This document shows, in pieces, positions 1-7,397 of a stretch of DNA of 64,000 nt. Below the pieces are notes generated by a model that was given only the letters and a program-made list of their open reading frames with translations, was not told the DNA's origin and searched no databases. Made by a program: the position numbers and the translations under genes. The number at the start of each line of letters is the position of its first letter. Position 1 is the stretch's first letter. This stretch comes from Amycolatopsis vancoresmycina (GTDB taxonomy: Bacteria > Actinomycetota > Actinomycetes > Mycobacteriales > Pseudonocardiaceae), in contig NZ_JNYY01000005.1 of NCBI RefSeq assembly GCF_000716785.1, positions 310,001-374,000 of the forward strand, written 5' to 3'.

Positions 1-3
1 ACG

Positions 4-198
4 ATGAGCCCACGAACGCTCACCGGGTGGCGCAAGTCGAGCCACAGCCACTTCGAGGAGAACGCGTGCGTCGAGGTCGGCACCGCACCCGGTCTCGTCG
101 GGGTGCGGGACACCAAGCAGGCGGCCCCCCGCTCGGTGCTCGTCTACTCCCCGCACGCCTTCGCGGCGTTCCTCGCGCAGCTCACCGGCGAACGGTGA
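4..198 (+). CDS. DUF397 domain protein
   Basis: Short protein (64 residues) made almost entirely of a DUF397 domain, recognisable from the opening W-R-K-S-S-x-S pattern, the N-A-C-V-E-V segment, the G-V-R-D-T-K motif and the closing F-x-A-F-L stretch. DUF397 proteins are abundant in Actinobacteria and usually accompany XRE-type regulators; the partner would lie to the left of this window. The ATG at the window edge gives a family-typical length, but an earlier start outside the window cannot be excluded. Its last 17 bases overlap the convergent guaB3 gene, so the two transcripts meet here. Biochemical function is not established. Confidence 0.85.
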   Translation: MSPRTLTGWRKSSHSHFEENACVEVGTAPGLVGVRDTKQAAPRSVLVYSPHAFAAFLAQLTGER

Positions 199-1315
199 GC
201 CCCACCCGCTGGAACTCCTTGAGGTCCGAATAGCCCGTCTTCGCCATCGCCCGGCGAAGCGCCCCGAAGAGGTTCACCACGCCTTCCGCGTCGGACGACG
301 GCCCGAACAGCAGGGTCTTGAGGTCCACGGCGTAGTCCGGCCCGGCCGCCACGCGCGAGCGCGGCAGCGACGGGTGCGCGGCCGCCGCCGTCCAGTACAG
401 GCCCTGCCCGGGCGCGTCCGACGCGGCGGCCAGCGGGGAGCCGAGCATGACGGCGTCCGCGCCGCAGGCGATGGCCTTGGCGATGTCACCCGACACCGTC
501 ATGCCGCCGTCGGCGAGCACGTGGACGTACCGGCCGCCGGTCTCGTCGAGGTAGTCGCGGCGGGCGGCCGCGGCGTCGATGATCGCGGTGGCCATCGGGA
601 CGCCGATGCCGAGCACGCGGTCGGTGCTGGTCACGCCCGGGGTGTAGCCGTGGCCGACGATGACGCCGGCGGCGCCGGTGCGCATCAGGTGCATCGCCGT
701 GCGGTAGTCGCTGACGCCGCCGGCGATCACCGGCACGTCCAGGCGGCCGATGAACTCCTTGAGGTTCAGCGGCTCGGCGTCGCGCTGCACGTGCTCGGCG
801 GAGATGATCGTGCCCTGCACGACGAGGATCTCGACGCCGGCCGCGATCAGGTCGGGCGTCAGCTCGGCGGCGTGCTGCGGGCTGACGCGCGCGGCCACCG
901 TGACACCCGATTCGCGGACCGTCTTGATCGCCTCGGTGAGCAGGTCGAGCCGGATCGGCGCGGCGTGCAGCTCCTGCAGCACGCGGCCGACCGCGGTCGG
1001 GTCCTCGAGGTCCTCGGCCGCGCGGACCAGCTGGAAGATGGCGTCTTCGACGTTCGCGTGCCGCGCCCAGAGCCCTTCGGCGTTGAGGACGCCCAGCCCG
1101 CCGAGCTCGCCGACGGCGACCGCGGTGCCGGGCGAGACGATCGCGTCGGTCGGGTGCGTGACGAGCGGCAGGTCGAACCGGTACGCGTCGATCTGCCAAG
1201 CGGTGGACACCACCGAGGACGACCGAGTCCGCCGCGACGGCACGATCTCGACGTCGTCGAGGTCATACGCCCGCCGCGCGGTGCGGCCCATCCCGATCTC
1301 GACCAGGTCCCGCAC
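182..1315 (-). CDS. guaB3: GuaB3 family IMP dehydrogenase-related protein
   Basis: TIM-barrel protein of 377 residues without the CBS pair found in true IMP dehydrogenase. It matches the actinobacterial GuaB3 group (Rv3410c type) from the opening E-I-G-M-G-R-T-A-R-R, through the ADGGM and GADAVMLGSP phosphate-binding segments, to the D-L-K-E-F ending. The catalytic-loop cysteine of IMPDH (ICTTR in guaB of this window) is absent: the matching loop reads V-T-S-T-D-R. Oxidation of IMP by the normal thioimidate route is therefore doubtful; GMP-reductase-like or regulatory roles are possible. The GTG start is preceded by a strong GGAGGAGG. It lies downstream of guaB on the same strand, as in mycobacteria. 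Confidence 0.92.
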   Translation of the reverse strand: MRDLVEIGMGRTARRAYDLDDVEIVPSRRTRSSSVVSTAWQIDAYRFDLPLVTHPTDAIVSPGTAVAVGELGGLGVLNAEGLWARHANVEDAIFQLVRAAEDLEDPTAVGRVLQELHAAPIRLDLLTEAIKTVRESGVTVAARVSPQHAAELTPDLIAAGVEILVVQGTIISAEHVQRDAEPLNLKEFIGRLDVPVIAGGVSDYRTAMHLMRTGAAGVIVGHGYTPGVTSTDRVLGIGVPMATAIIDAAAARRDYLDETGGRYVHVLADGGMTVSGDIAKAIACGADAVMLGSPLAAASDAPGQGLYWTAAAAHPSLPRSRVAAGPDYAVDLKTLLFGPSSDAEGVVNLFGALRRAMAKTGYSDLKEFQRVGLTVRR

Positions 1316-1392
1316 GTGAAGCCTCCTCCGCCGACGACAATCTGCCGTGCCCCATTGTCGCTAGGCCGCGTGGGTGACCCGCGCACGGGGGT

Positions 1393-1920
1393 CTACACCC
1401 GCACAAACACGGCGACGGGCGCCAGCATTGCCCCCAGCGTGAGGGCCAGCCAGGTCGCCACCGGCGGGTAGACGTTCAGCCGGACCGCGCCGAAGTACAC
1501 CGCGCCCAAGGCCAGCAGGCTGGCGATGATCAGCAGCACCGGCCGCACCACGCCGGAGCGCAGGTCGACCACGCCGCCGCCGGCGTGCAGGTAGGCGATG
1601 CCGCCGTCCGCCGTCGACACGTCGAGCGTCACCGGCTGGCCGGGCGGCAGGTCGAGGCCGGAGTCCACCGCGGTGACGCGGTACTGCCTGCCGCCGGCGT
1701 CGACCGCGATGGAGTGGCTCACCGCGTCCTCGTTCCCGCCGACCGGGAGCGCGCCGCGCTCGTGGGCCGTCACGTGCCCCTCGACGCGGTACGTCGGTGC
1801 GTCGCGGCCGGCCAGGACCTGGCACATCAGGCAGACCACGCCGCCGAGGAACAGCGACACGAGCGCGACGGCCGTGAAGAACACCTTGCGCAGCACGCGG
1901 GTGGCGCGGTCGACCGTCAT
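1393..1920 (-). CDS. DUF3592-like membrane protein
   Basis: Protein of 175 residues with an N-terminal membrane helix at about residues 12-36, an extracytoplasmic domain of about 90 residues, and two further hydrophobic helices near the C-terminus (about 127-146 and 152-172). The central domain has the small beta-rich look of DUF3592 proteins (Y-R-V-E-G, then a D-x-G-G-R-Q-Y-R-V segment and L-P-P-G-Q-P-V), but that assignment is by eye. ATG start with AGGA five bases upstream. It lies between the DUF3574 protein and guaB3 on the same strand and could be cotranscribed with guaB3, 77 bases away. No function can be named. Confidence 0.75.
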   Translation of the reverse strand: MTVDRATRVLRKVFFTAVALVSLFLGGVVCLMCQVLAGRDAPTYRVEGHVTAHERGALPVGGNEDAVSHSIAVDAGGRQYRVTAVDSGLDLPPGQPVTLDVSTADGGIAYLHAGGGVVDLRSGVVRPVLLIIASLLALGAVYFGAVRLNVYPPVATWLALTLGAMLAPVAVFVRV

Positions 1921-1994
1921 GTGTCCTAGTGCACACCACGACAGCCACGCAAGGCGATAGGCCGATCACCGTAAGCACGCTAGGTCACCGTAAC

Positions 1995-2453
1995 TCAGAA
2001 TGACACGCGCTCCACGGAGTCCGAACGCAGGACCGACTCCTGCTGGAACTGCTTCTTGTAGTCGGCGCGGAGTTCCTCGATCTGCCGTTCGGCGTCGCGG
2101 TTGCCGAACGGGTACAGCAGCACGATCACGTGGGTGTGCTCCCGGACGATCGCGCCGGACCCGCCGCGCCACTGGCCGCTGCCGTCGAGGCGGGTGAAGC
2201 CGTCCGGGAACGCCGGCGTGATCTCCCGGTCGGAGAACGCAGCGAACTCCCGGTCGGTCACCTCGGTGCCGTCCGGCTTGCCGGTGCCGAAGAACAGCTC
2301 GGTGCGCTTCCAGACGTCCCCGGGCGACTGCGCCTGTGCCTGTGCCTGTGCCGTACCGGCCGGGGCGTCGGCGGCGGCCGCGGTGAGGCCGCCGCCGAGA
2401 CCGAGTACTGCCGCCGCGGCCACCGCAGCGACCGTTCGCCGAGAAATCGACAT
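1995..2453 (-). CDS. secreted DUF3574 domain protein
   Basis: Exported protein of 152 residues. The N-terminus is a signal peptide with S-R-R followed by an alanine-rich hydrophobic run (about residues 8-32), then a low-complexity Ala-Gln run encoded by a six-base tandem repeat. The mature part matches DUF3574: T-E-L-F-F-G-T, then F-L-D-x-E-I-T-P-type (here F-S-D-R-E-I-T-P-A-F-P-D-G-F) and a V-L-L-Y-P segment. The start was chosen at the ATG with GGGAGGG eight bases upstream rather than the in-frame codon 18 bases earlier. Function of the family is unknown. It stands alone between guaB and the DUF3592-like gene. Confidence 0.8.
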   Translation of the reverse strand: MSISRRTVAAVAAAAVLGLGGGLTAAAADAPAGTAQAQAQAQSPGDVWKRTELFFGTGKPDGTEVTDREFAAFSDREITPAFPDGFTRLDGSGQWRGGSGAIVREHTHVIVLLYPFGNRDAERQIEELRADYKKQFQQESVLRSDSVERVSF

Positions 2454-2522
2454 TCGTCCCTCCCTGGTCACGGGCCGATTCTGGCGGCCCGTGACCGAGG
2501 GCGGAACGAACGAAGGGGCGGA

Positions 2523-4034
2523 CTAGCGGGTGGTGTAGTTCGGGGCCTCGACGGTCATCGTGATGTCGTGCGGGTGGCTCTCCTTGAGCCCGGCCGCGGT
2601 GATCCGGACCAGCTGCGCCTCCTGCAGCTGGGCGATCGTCTCGGCACCGGCGTAGCCCATGCCGGCGCGCAGGCCGCCGACCAGCTGGTGCACGACGTTG
2701 GCCAGCGGCCCGCGGAACGGGATGCGGCCCTCGATGCCCTCCGGGACCAGCTTGTCCTCGTTGAGCACGTCGTCCTGGGCGTAGCGGTCCTTCGAGTACG
2801 ACTTGCCCTGGCCGCGGGACTGCATCGCGCCCAGCGAGCCCATGCCGCGGTAGACCTTGAACTGCTTGCCGTTGACCAGGATCAGGTCGCCCGGCGACTC
2901 GGCGGTGCCGGCGAGCAGGCTGCCCAGCATCACCGTGGACGCGCCGGCCGCGATGGCCTTCGCGATGTCGCCGGAGTACTGGATGCCGCCGTCGCCGATC
3001 ACCGGGATGCCCGCCGGGCGCGCCGCCTGGTCGGCCTCGTAGATCGCCGAGATCTGCGGCACGCCGACACCCGCCACGATCCGCGTGGTGCAGATGGAGC
3101 CGGGGCCGACGCCGACCTTGATGCCGTCCGCGCCCGCGTCGACCAGCGCCTGGGCGCCGGCCCGGGTCGCGACGTTGCCGCCGACGATGTCGACCGAGTC
3201 GCCCAGCTCCTTCTTCAGCAGCGCGACCGTCTCGACGACCGCGCGGGAGTGCCCGTGGGCGGTGTCGACCATCAGCACGTCGACGCCCGCGTCGGCCAGC
3301 GCCATCGCGCGCTGGTGGCCGTCCGGCCCGACGCCGACCGCGGCGCCGACGATGAGGCGGCCGTCCGGGTCCTTCGTCGCCTTCGGGTACTGCTCGGTCT
3401 TGACGAAGTCCTTGACCGTGATCAGGCCGCGGAGCTTGCCCGCGCCGTCGACGATCGGCAGCTTCTCGATCTTGTGCCGGCGCAGCAGGCCGAGCGCGGC
3501 GTCCGCCGAGACGCCGACCTGCGCGGTGACCAGCGGCGGCTTCGTCATCACCTCGGACACCGGGCGGCTGTGGTCCACCTCGAACCGCATGTCGCGATTG
3601 GTGATGATGCCGACCAGCGTCCCGGCGGCGTCGGTGACCGGCACGCCGGAGATGCGGAACTTGGCGCACAGGGCGTCGACCTCGGCCAGCGTCGCGTCCG
3701 GCGCGCACGTGACCGGGTCGGTGACCATGCCGGCCTCGGACCGCTTGACGACCTCGACCGCGGCGGCCTGCTCGTCGATCGGCAGGTTGCGCTGGAGGAC
3801 GCCGATGCCGCCCTGGCGGGCCATGGCGATGGCCATCCGGGCTTCGGTGACGGTGTCCATGGCCGCGGACACCAGCGGGACGCCGAGGGTGATGTTCCGG
3901 GTCAGCCGGGAGCTCGTGTCGACGGCGCTGGGGACGACGTCCGATTCGGCCGGCAGCAGCAGCACGTCGTCGAAGGTCAGGCCGAGCATGGCGAACTTGG
4001 CCGGAACGGGGGCGGTGGTGCCGTCGCTGGTCAT
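2523..4034 (-). CDS. guaB: IMP dehydrogenase
   Basis: Catalyses NAD-dependent oxidation of IMP to XMP, the committed step of guanine nucleotide synthesis, in the cytosol. Length of 503 residues is normal. The TIM barrel starts with the L-T-F-D-D-V-L-L-L-P signature; two CBS domains are inserted at about residues 115-230; the catalytic cysteine lies in G-P-G-S-I-C-T-T-R; the mobile flap is Y-R-G-M-G-S. The ATG was chosen because AGGAAGG precedes it and the protein then begins just before the canonical barrel; the reading frame stays open upstream by chance. Divergent from the DUF5319 gene, as in Mycobacterium (Rv3411c/Rv3412). Confidence 0.97.
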   Translation of the reverse strand: MTSDGTTAPVPAKFAMLGLTFDDVLLLPAESDVVPSAVDTSSRLTRNITLGVPLVSAAMDTVTEARMAIAMARQGGIGVLQRNLPIDEQAAAVEVVKRSEAGMVTDPVTCAPDATLAEVDALCAKFRISGVPVTDAAGTLVGIITNRDMRFEVDHSRPVSEVMTKPPLVTAQVGVSADAALGLLRRHKIEKLPIVDGAGKLRGLITVKDFVKTEQYPKATKDPDGRLIVGAAVGVGPDGHQRAMALADAGVDVLMVDTAHGHSRAVVETVALLKKELGDSVDIVGGNVATRAGAQALVDAGADGIKVGVGPGSICTTRIVAGVGVPQISAIYEADQAARPAGIPVIGDGGIQYSGDIAKAIAAGASTVMLGSLLAGTAESPGDLILVNGKQFKVYRGMGSLGAMQSRGQGKSYSKDRYAQDDVLNEDKLVPEGIEGRIPFRGPLANVVHQLVGGLRAGMGYAGAETIAQLQEAQLVRITAAGLKESHPHDITMTVEAPNYTTR

Positions 4035-4172
4035 AGCGGGTGAAGGGCCTTCCTGGCGCGGGATGAGCGTGTCGCTGTGGCGACTCGGAGCCTTCCCCTC
4101 ATGATATCCACCGCGCGCCGCCCGCCCCGGGCGGTGGGCGAGCCGGCGGGGCCGCCCGGTACCGTGCAGGCC

Positions 4173-4559
4173 GTGGCGCACGATGTCCTGCCCCCAGACC
4201 CGTTCGCGGACGACCCGGACGACCCGGCCCGCGCCTTCGGCGACCCGGAGGACCGGCTGGACGAGCCGATCAGCGACTCCGAACGCACCGAACTGCTGGC
4301 CGACCTTTCGGATCTGGCCGTCTACCAGGCCCTGCTCGAGCCCCGCGGGGTCCGCGGGATCGTCGTCGACTGCGGCGAATGCGACGAACCGCACTACCAC
4401 GACTGGCACCTGCTGCGCGCCAGCCTGGAGCAGCTCCTGGCCGACGGCCGGATGCGCCCGCACGAGCCGGCCTACGACCCGAACCCCGGCGACTACGTCA
4501 GCTGGGACTACTGCCGAGGCTTCGCCGACGGCGTGACGGCGAACGAAAGCGCCTACTGA
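4173..4559 (+). CDS. DUF5319 family protein
   Basis: Small acidic protein of 128 residues, the counterpart of Rv3412, which sits in the same place between guaB2 and the anti-sigma-D gene. It opens with D-V-L-P-P-D-P-F-A-D-D and carries a conserved V-D-C-G-E-C-D-E-P-H-Y-H-D-W motif whose two cysteines and two histidines could bind a metal, and a closing H-E-P-A-Y-D-P segment followed by W-D-Y-C-R-G. The GTG start puts the conserved opening at residue 3; the frame is open further upstream but that part is not conserved in Rv3412 as I remember it. Function unknown. Confidence 0.85.
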   Translation: MAHDVLPPDPFADDPDDPARAFGDPEDRLDEPISDSERTELLADLSDLAVYQALLEPRGVRGIVVDCGECDEPHYHDWHLLRASLEQLLADGRMRPHEPAYDPNPGDYVSWDYCRGFADGVTANESAY

Positions 4560-4576
4560 GCGCCCACGAGACCACG

Positions 4577-4612
4577 AAAAAGCCCTGGTGAGTTTGCTCA
4601 CCAGGGCTTTTT
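4577..4612. terminator. bidirectional intrinsic terminator
   Basis: A 16-bp perfect stem beginning AAAAAGCCC and ending GGGCTTTTT encloses a four-base loop, giving a T-run on both strands. It sits 17 bases after the DUF5319 stop and before the 21-bp repeat array, between convergent genes, so it can end the rightward transcript and back up the rsdA transcript. Confidence 0.9.
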
Positions 4613-4614
4613 CA

Positions 4615-4740
4615 CGTGATCAGGCGGGCATCTCGCGTGATTGAGCGGGCATCTCGCGTGATCAGGCGGGCATCACACGACATGCCCCTCCAGACACGGG
4701 TGATGCCCCTCCGGTCACGTGAGATGCCTGTTGGCGCACC
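4615..4740. repeat. 21-bp unit array, three direct then three inverted
   Basis: Six 21-bp units lie end to end. The first three (from 4615, 4636 and 4657) follow CGTGATYRRGCGGGCATCWCG; the next three (from 4678, 4699 and 4720) resemble the reverse complement, with ATGCCCCTCC as core. The whole array is a large dyad centred near 4678. A second, longer array of the same unit is at 59513-59680. Both lie between convergent gene ends. The unit equals seven codons and two helical turns. Translated, it gives only a simple seven-residue repeat with no sign of selection as protein. Confidence 0.85.
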
Positions 4741-4774
4741 GTCAGTTCCCGGAGCCGTACTCGCGGCGGCCGTG

Positions 4775-5710
4775 CTACGTCGTCTCGCCGACACCCTGCG
4801 GTGCGCCGCCCGCGGACTCACTGCGGGGCGTGCCCGGCTCGTTCCCGGTTGCGCCGGTCGTGGTCGGCGGCGGCGGGGTGGTGGTCGGTGGCGGGGTCGT
4901 GGTCGGCGGCGGGGGCGTCGGGGTCGGGGTCGCACTGCCCGGCAGGCTCGTCGTGCCGCTGCCGCTGCCCGGGAGGGACGACGCCGACCCGGCCGGCGCG
5001 GCCTGGCTCGTCGGCGCGCCCGGCGAAGCCGGCGGGACCGAGGTCTGGATCGGGCCCTGCACCGGCGCCTCGGGGTTCTGGAGCTGGGCGGCGAGCTGCC
5101 GGTGCTGCTCCATCAGCTGGTCGCGGTTCTCCTCGTCGGTGACCTGCGACAGCGCGGCCTGGGCGTCCTGGAGGGCCTGGCGGGCGGCGTCGAGGTTGCC
5201 GCCGGCGATGGCGAGGTTGGCCTTCTCGAGGTCGAGCTTGGCCGTCGCGGCCGCCTCGACCGAGCGGGTGTGGTCGGAGTACAGGACCTTGGCGAGGCCC
5301 CACAGCGTGTCGCCGGGTTGCGCGGAGCGCGCGGCCAGCCCGGTGCCGGTGAACGCGATCGCCAGCACGGCGGCGGCGACGGCGACCGGGACGAGCAGCC
5401 TGCGGCGGCGTCCGCCCGCGGCGTGCCGCTTCGCCAGCGCGGCGGTGCTGACGGTGCGCACGGCGGTGTCGACGTCGACGAGCTCGGCCAGGGGCTCGCT
5501 GTCGATGTCTCTTCGCCAAGCCACCAGCAACGCATTGAGCTCCTGGTCGCCGAGACCGTCGGCCAGCGCCGGGTCGGACCCGCCGAGCGCATCGAGCAGC
5601 GCGTCGTCGGCCTGCACGGCCGACAGGTCGGCGGCGAACTCCGCCTCCGACGCCGTCAGGCCACTGCCGAAGACGTCGTCCGGCTCGAATCTCTTCTCGT
5701 GACCGGTCAC
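4775..5710 (-). CDS. rsdA: anti-sigma-D factor RsdA
   Basis: Single-pass membrane anti-sigma factor of 311 residues, the partner of the sigma factor encoded just upstream. The cytosolic N-terminus carries the sigma-binding segment (about residues 40-85, with L-L-V-A-W-R-R-D-I). A membrane helix follows at about 108-128. The outside part has a P-G-D-x-L-W-G-L-A-K-V-L-Y segment, a helical region and a tail of Pro/Thr repeats. The GTG start directly abuts the sigD stop, and its GGAGGAGGTGA ribosome site lies inside the end of sigD, so translation is probably coupled. Position matches Rv3413c. Release of sigma-D is expected through proteolysis of this protein. Confidence 0.88.
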   Translation of the reverse strand: MTGHEKRFEPDDVFGSGLTASEAEFAADLSAVQADDALLDALGGSDPALADGLGDQELNALLVAWRRDIDSEPLAELVDVDTAVRTVSTAALAKRHAAGGRRRRLLVPVAVAAAVLAIAFTGTGLAARSAQPGDTLWGLAKVLYSDHTRSVEAAATAKLDLEKANLAIAGGNLDAARQALQDAQAALSQVTDEENRDQLMEQHRQLAAQLQNPEAPVQGPIQTSVPPASPGAPTSQAAPAGSASSLPGSGSGTTSLPGSATPTPTPPPPTTTPPPTTTPPPPTTTGATGNEPGTPRSESAGGAPQGVGETT

Positions 5711-6283
5711 TCAGATCACCTCCTCCGCGGCCAGGACCTTTCTCAGCCGCGCGAGGGCGCGGTGCTGGGCGACGCGGACGGCGCCGGGGGTGGAGCCCAC
5801 CGCATCCGCGGTCTCCTCCGCCGACAGGCCGACGACCACGCGCAGCACCACGATCTCCCGCTGCTTGTCCGGCAGCACCTGCAACAACTGGGACATCCGC
5901 TCGTTCAGCTCACCTTGCAGCGCCCGCTGCTCGGGACCGACCCCGCCCTCGACCTCGTCGGGGATCTCGGCCACCGGTTCGGCTCGGTTGCGTGCCGCCG
6001 CGCGGTGCGCGTCGGCCACCTTGTGCTGGGCGATCCCGTAGACGAAAGCCAGAAACGGGCGGCCTTGGTCGCGGTACGAGGGCAATGCCGTTAGCACCGC
6101 GAGACACACCTCCTGCGCAACGTCGTCCGCCGAAGCGAAGGATCGCTCCTGCCTGCCAACCCGGGCGCGGCAATACCGCACTACCAGTGGACGGATAGCA
6201 GCCAGCAGCCGCTCCACTGCCTGGGGATCTCCCTCGACAGCAGCGGCGACCGGCTCATCCAGTCCATCCCCCACATTGGCCAT
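5711..6283 (-). CDS. sigD: ECF-type RNA polymerase sigma factor SigD
   Basis: Sigma-70 family factor of 190 residues with region 2 (about residues 22-90, including A-Q-E-V-C and Y-R-D-Q-G-R-P-F-L-A-F-V-Y-G-I-A) and region 4 (about 130-185, L-P-D-K-Q-R-E-I-V-V-L-R followed by the helix-turn-helix S-A-E-E-T-A-D-A-V-G-S-T-P-G-A-V). It directs polymerase to a small regulon and is held by RsdA. The ATG at M-A-N-V-G-D-G is preferred because the frame upstream has no sigma-like sequence; the ribosome site there is weak, so the start is uncertain. Synteny with Rv3414c and with the Streptomyces sigD-bldM region supports the name. Confidence 0.88.
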   Translation of the reverse strand: MANVGDGLDEPVAAAVEGDPQAVERLLAAIRPLVVRYCRARVGRQERSFASADDVAQEVCLAVLTALPSYRDQGRPFLAFVYGIAQHKVADAHRAAARNRAEPVAEIPDEVEGGVGPEQRALQGELNERMSQLLQVLPDKQREIVVLRVVVGLSAEETADAVGSTPGAVRVAQHRALARLRKVLAAEEVI

Positions 6284-6669
6284 CGCAGACAACAGTCCCA
6301 GTGTTACGTGTAGGTGGGCAAAGAACCCGGCCCGTGGTCGCCTCCACCGCGCGCCGGAGACCGCTACCGTACCTGCGGCCCGGTCCGGTGCGGCGCGCGC
6401 GGTACTCCCCGGCGCGCCGCGGCGTGCGTAGCCGCGTGAATACGGATTGTCGTGCAGACCCGTGGCCGGCATCGTCGGTTTCAACGACGGGACGGCGGTG
6501 CGGGTACGAGAACCGTCGGAGGGACGGGTGCCGGCGGTGATCAGCCGCCGGGCGGCCCTGACGGGCGCCGGAATGTGATGGGGACCACACAGGTACGGGC
6601 CAGGGCGGGTGCGCCCTGGCCCGTCGTCACCTGTGAACCGGCCGTGTCAGGAACGGGGAGAGCAGCAGG
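6284..6669. other. 386-bp gap between sigD and bldM
   Basis: This stretch must hold the sigD promoter on the minus strand. Apart from the hairpin at 6595-6624 it shows no convincing promoter hexamers, no tandem repeat and no open frame with coding character by eye. Confidence 0.5.
6595..6624 (-). terminator. intrinsic terminator after bldM
   Basis: A 13-bp perfect GC-rich stem (ACGGGCCAGGGCG against its complement) with a four-base loop lies 46 bases beyond the bldM stop. It has no clear U-run, as is common in high-GC Actinobacteria. Confidence 0.7.
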
Positions 6670-7266
6670 TCAGCTGACCAGGCCGCGGCGGAAGCCGTGG
6701 GCGACGGCCTGCGCGCGGTCGCGCACGCCGAGCTTGCGGAACAGCCGCCGGGCGTGGGTCTTGACCGTGTCCTCGGACAGGTAGAGCTCGCGGCCGATCT
6801 GGCCGTTGCTCTTGCCCTGGCTCATCCCGCGGAGCACCTGAAGCTCGCGCTCGGTCAGCTGGACGCCCGGGTCGGACGGCTGACGGGGCGCGGGCACCGA
6901 GGTGCTCGCCAGGGTGTGGGCCAGCGCGGCGACCAGCTCCGGCCGGGACGCGTCCCAGCGGAGGTAGCCGCGGGCACCGCCGGCGATCGCGGCGGCGATG
7001 CTGCCCGCGTCGTCCGGGGCGCCGAAGACGATGACGTTCGCCTGGGGGTTGGCCGAGACGAGCCGCCGGGTGGCTTCGACACCCGTCGGAACCGCGCGTT
7101 GCGTTCCGACCAGCACGACGTCGACGGGCTGACGGGAGTACCGGGCCAGCAGCTCGTCACCGTGCGCTACGCAGTCGATGCGACTGACCCCAGGGACCGC
7201 GGACATCACTCGGGTGAGCCCTTCACGGACACTGCGTCGGTCGTCGCAGATCAAGACCGTCGTCAC
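6670..7266 (-). CDS. bldM: BldM-type response regulator without phospho-acceptor
   Basis: Protein of 198 residues with an N-terminal receiver-like domain (about 1-120) and a C-terminal LuxR/NarL helix-turn-helix (about 135-195, L-T-E-R-E-L-Q-V-L and S-E-D-T-V-K-T-H-A-R-R-L). The C-terminal half is very close to Streptomyces BldM, a regulator of sporulation genes, and the place next to sigD and whiD/whiB3 is the same. The acidic pair D8-D9 is kept, but the usual phosphorylated aspartate (position 54) is Gly: the segment reads V-L-V-G-T-Q-R. The protein should therefore not be controlled by ordinary aspartyl phosphorylation. Confidence 0.85.
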   Translation of the reverse strand: MTTVLICDDRRSVREGLTRVMSAVPGVSRIDCVAHGDELLARYSRQPVDVVLVGTQRAVPTGVEATRRLVSANPQANVIVFGAPDDAGSIAAAIAGGARGYLRWDASRPELVAALAHTLASTSVPAPRQPSDPGVQLTERELQVLRGMSQGKSNGQIGRELYLSEDTVKTHARRLFRKLGVRDRAQAVAHGFRRGLVS

Positions 7267-7397
7267 GGGGTTTCCTTCCTGCAGCCGGGTGACATTCCTC
7301 TTCCCCTATCGGACGCTTTAGCCCGAACCTTGACACGATCCGGTGGCTTTTTTTGAAACTTCTTAGCCCGGATGCCGGAACACCCCATTCCGACGGC

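Noticed and set aside
4615..4740. CRISPR-like array
   Set aside because: Units abut with no spacers and change orientation halfway; no cas genes in the window.
4775..5710. LysM domain in RsdA (P-G-D-x-L-W segment)
   Set aside because: Too short, and the segment is the usual post-membrane part of RsdA-type anti-sigma factors.
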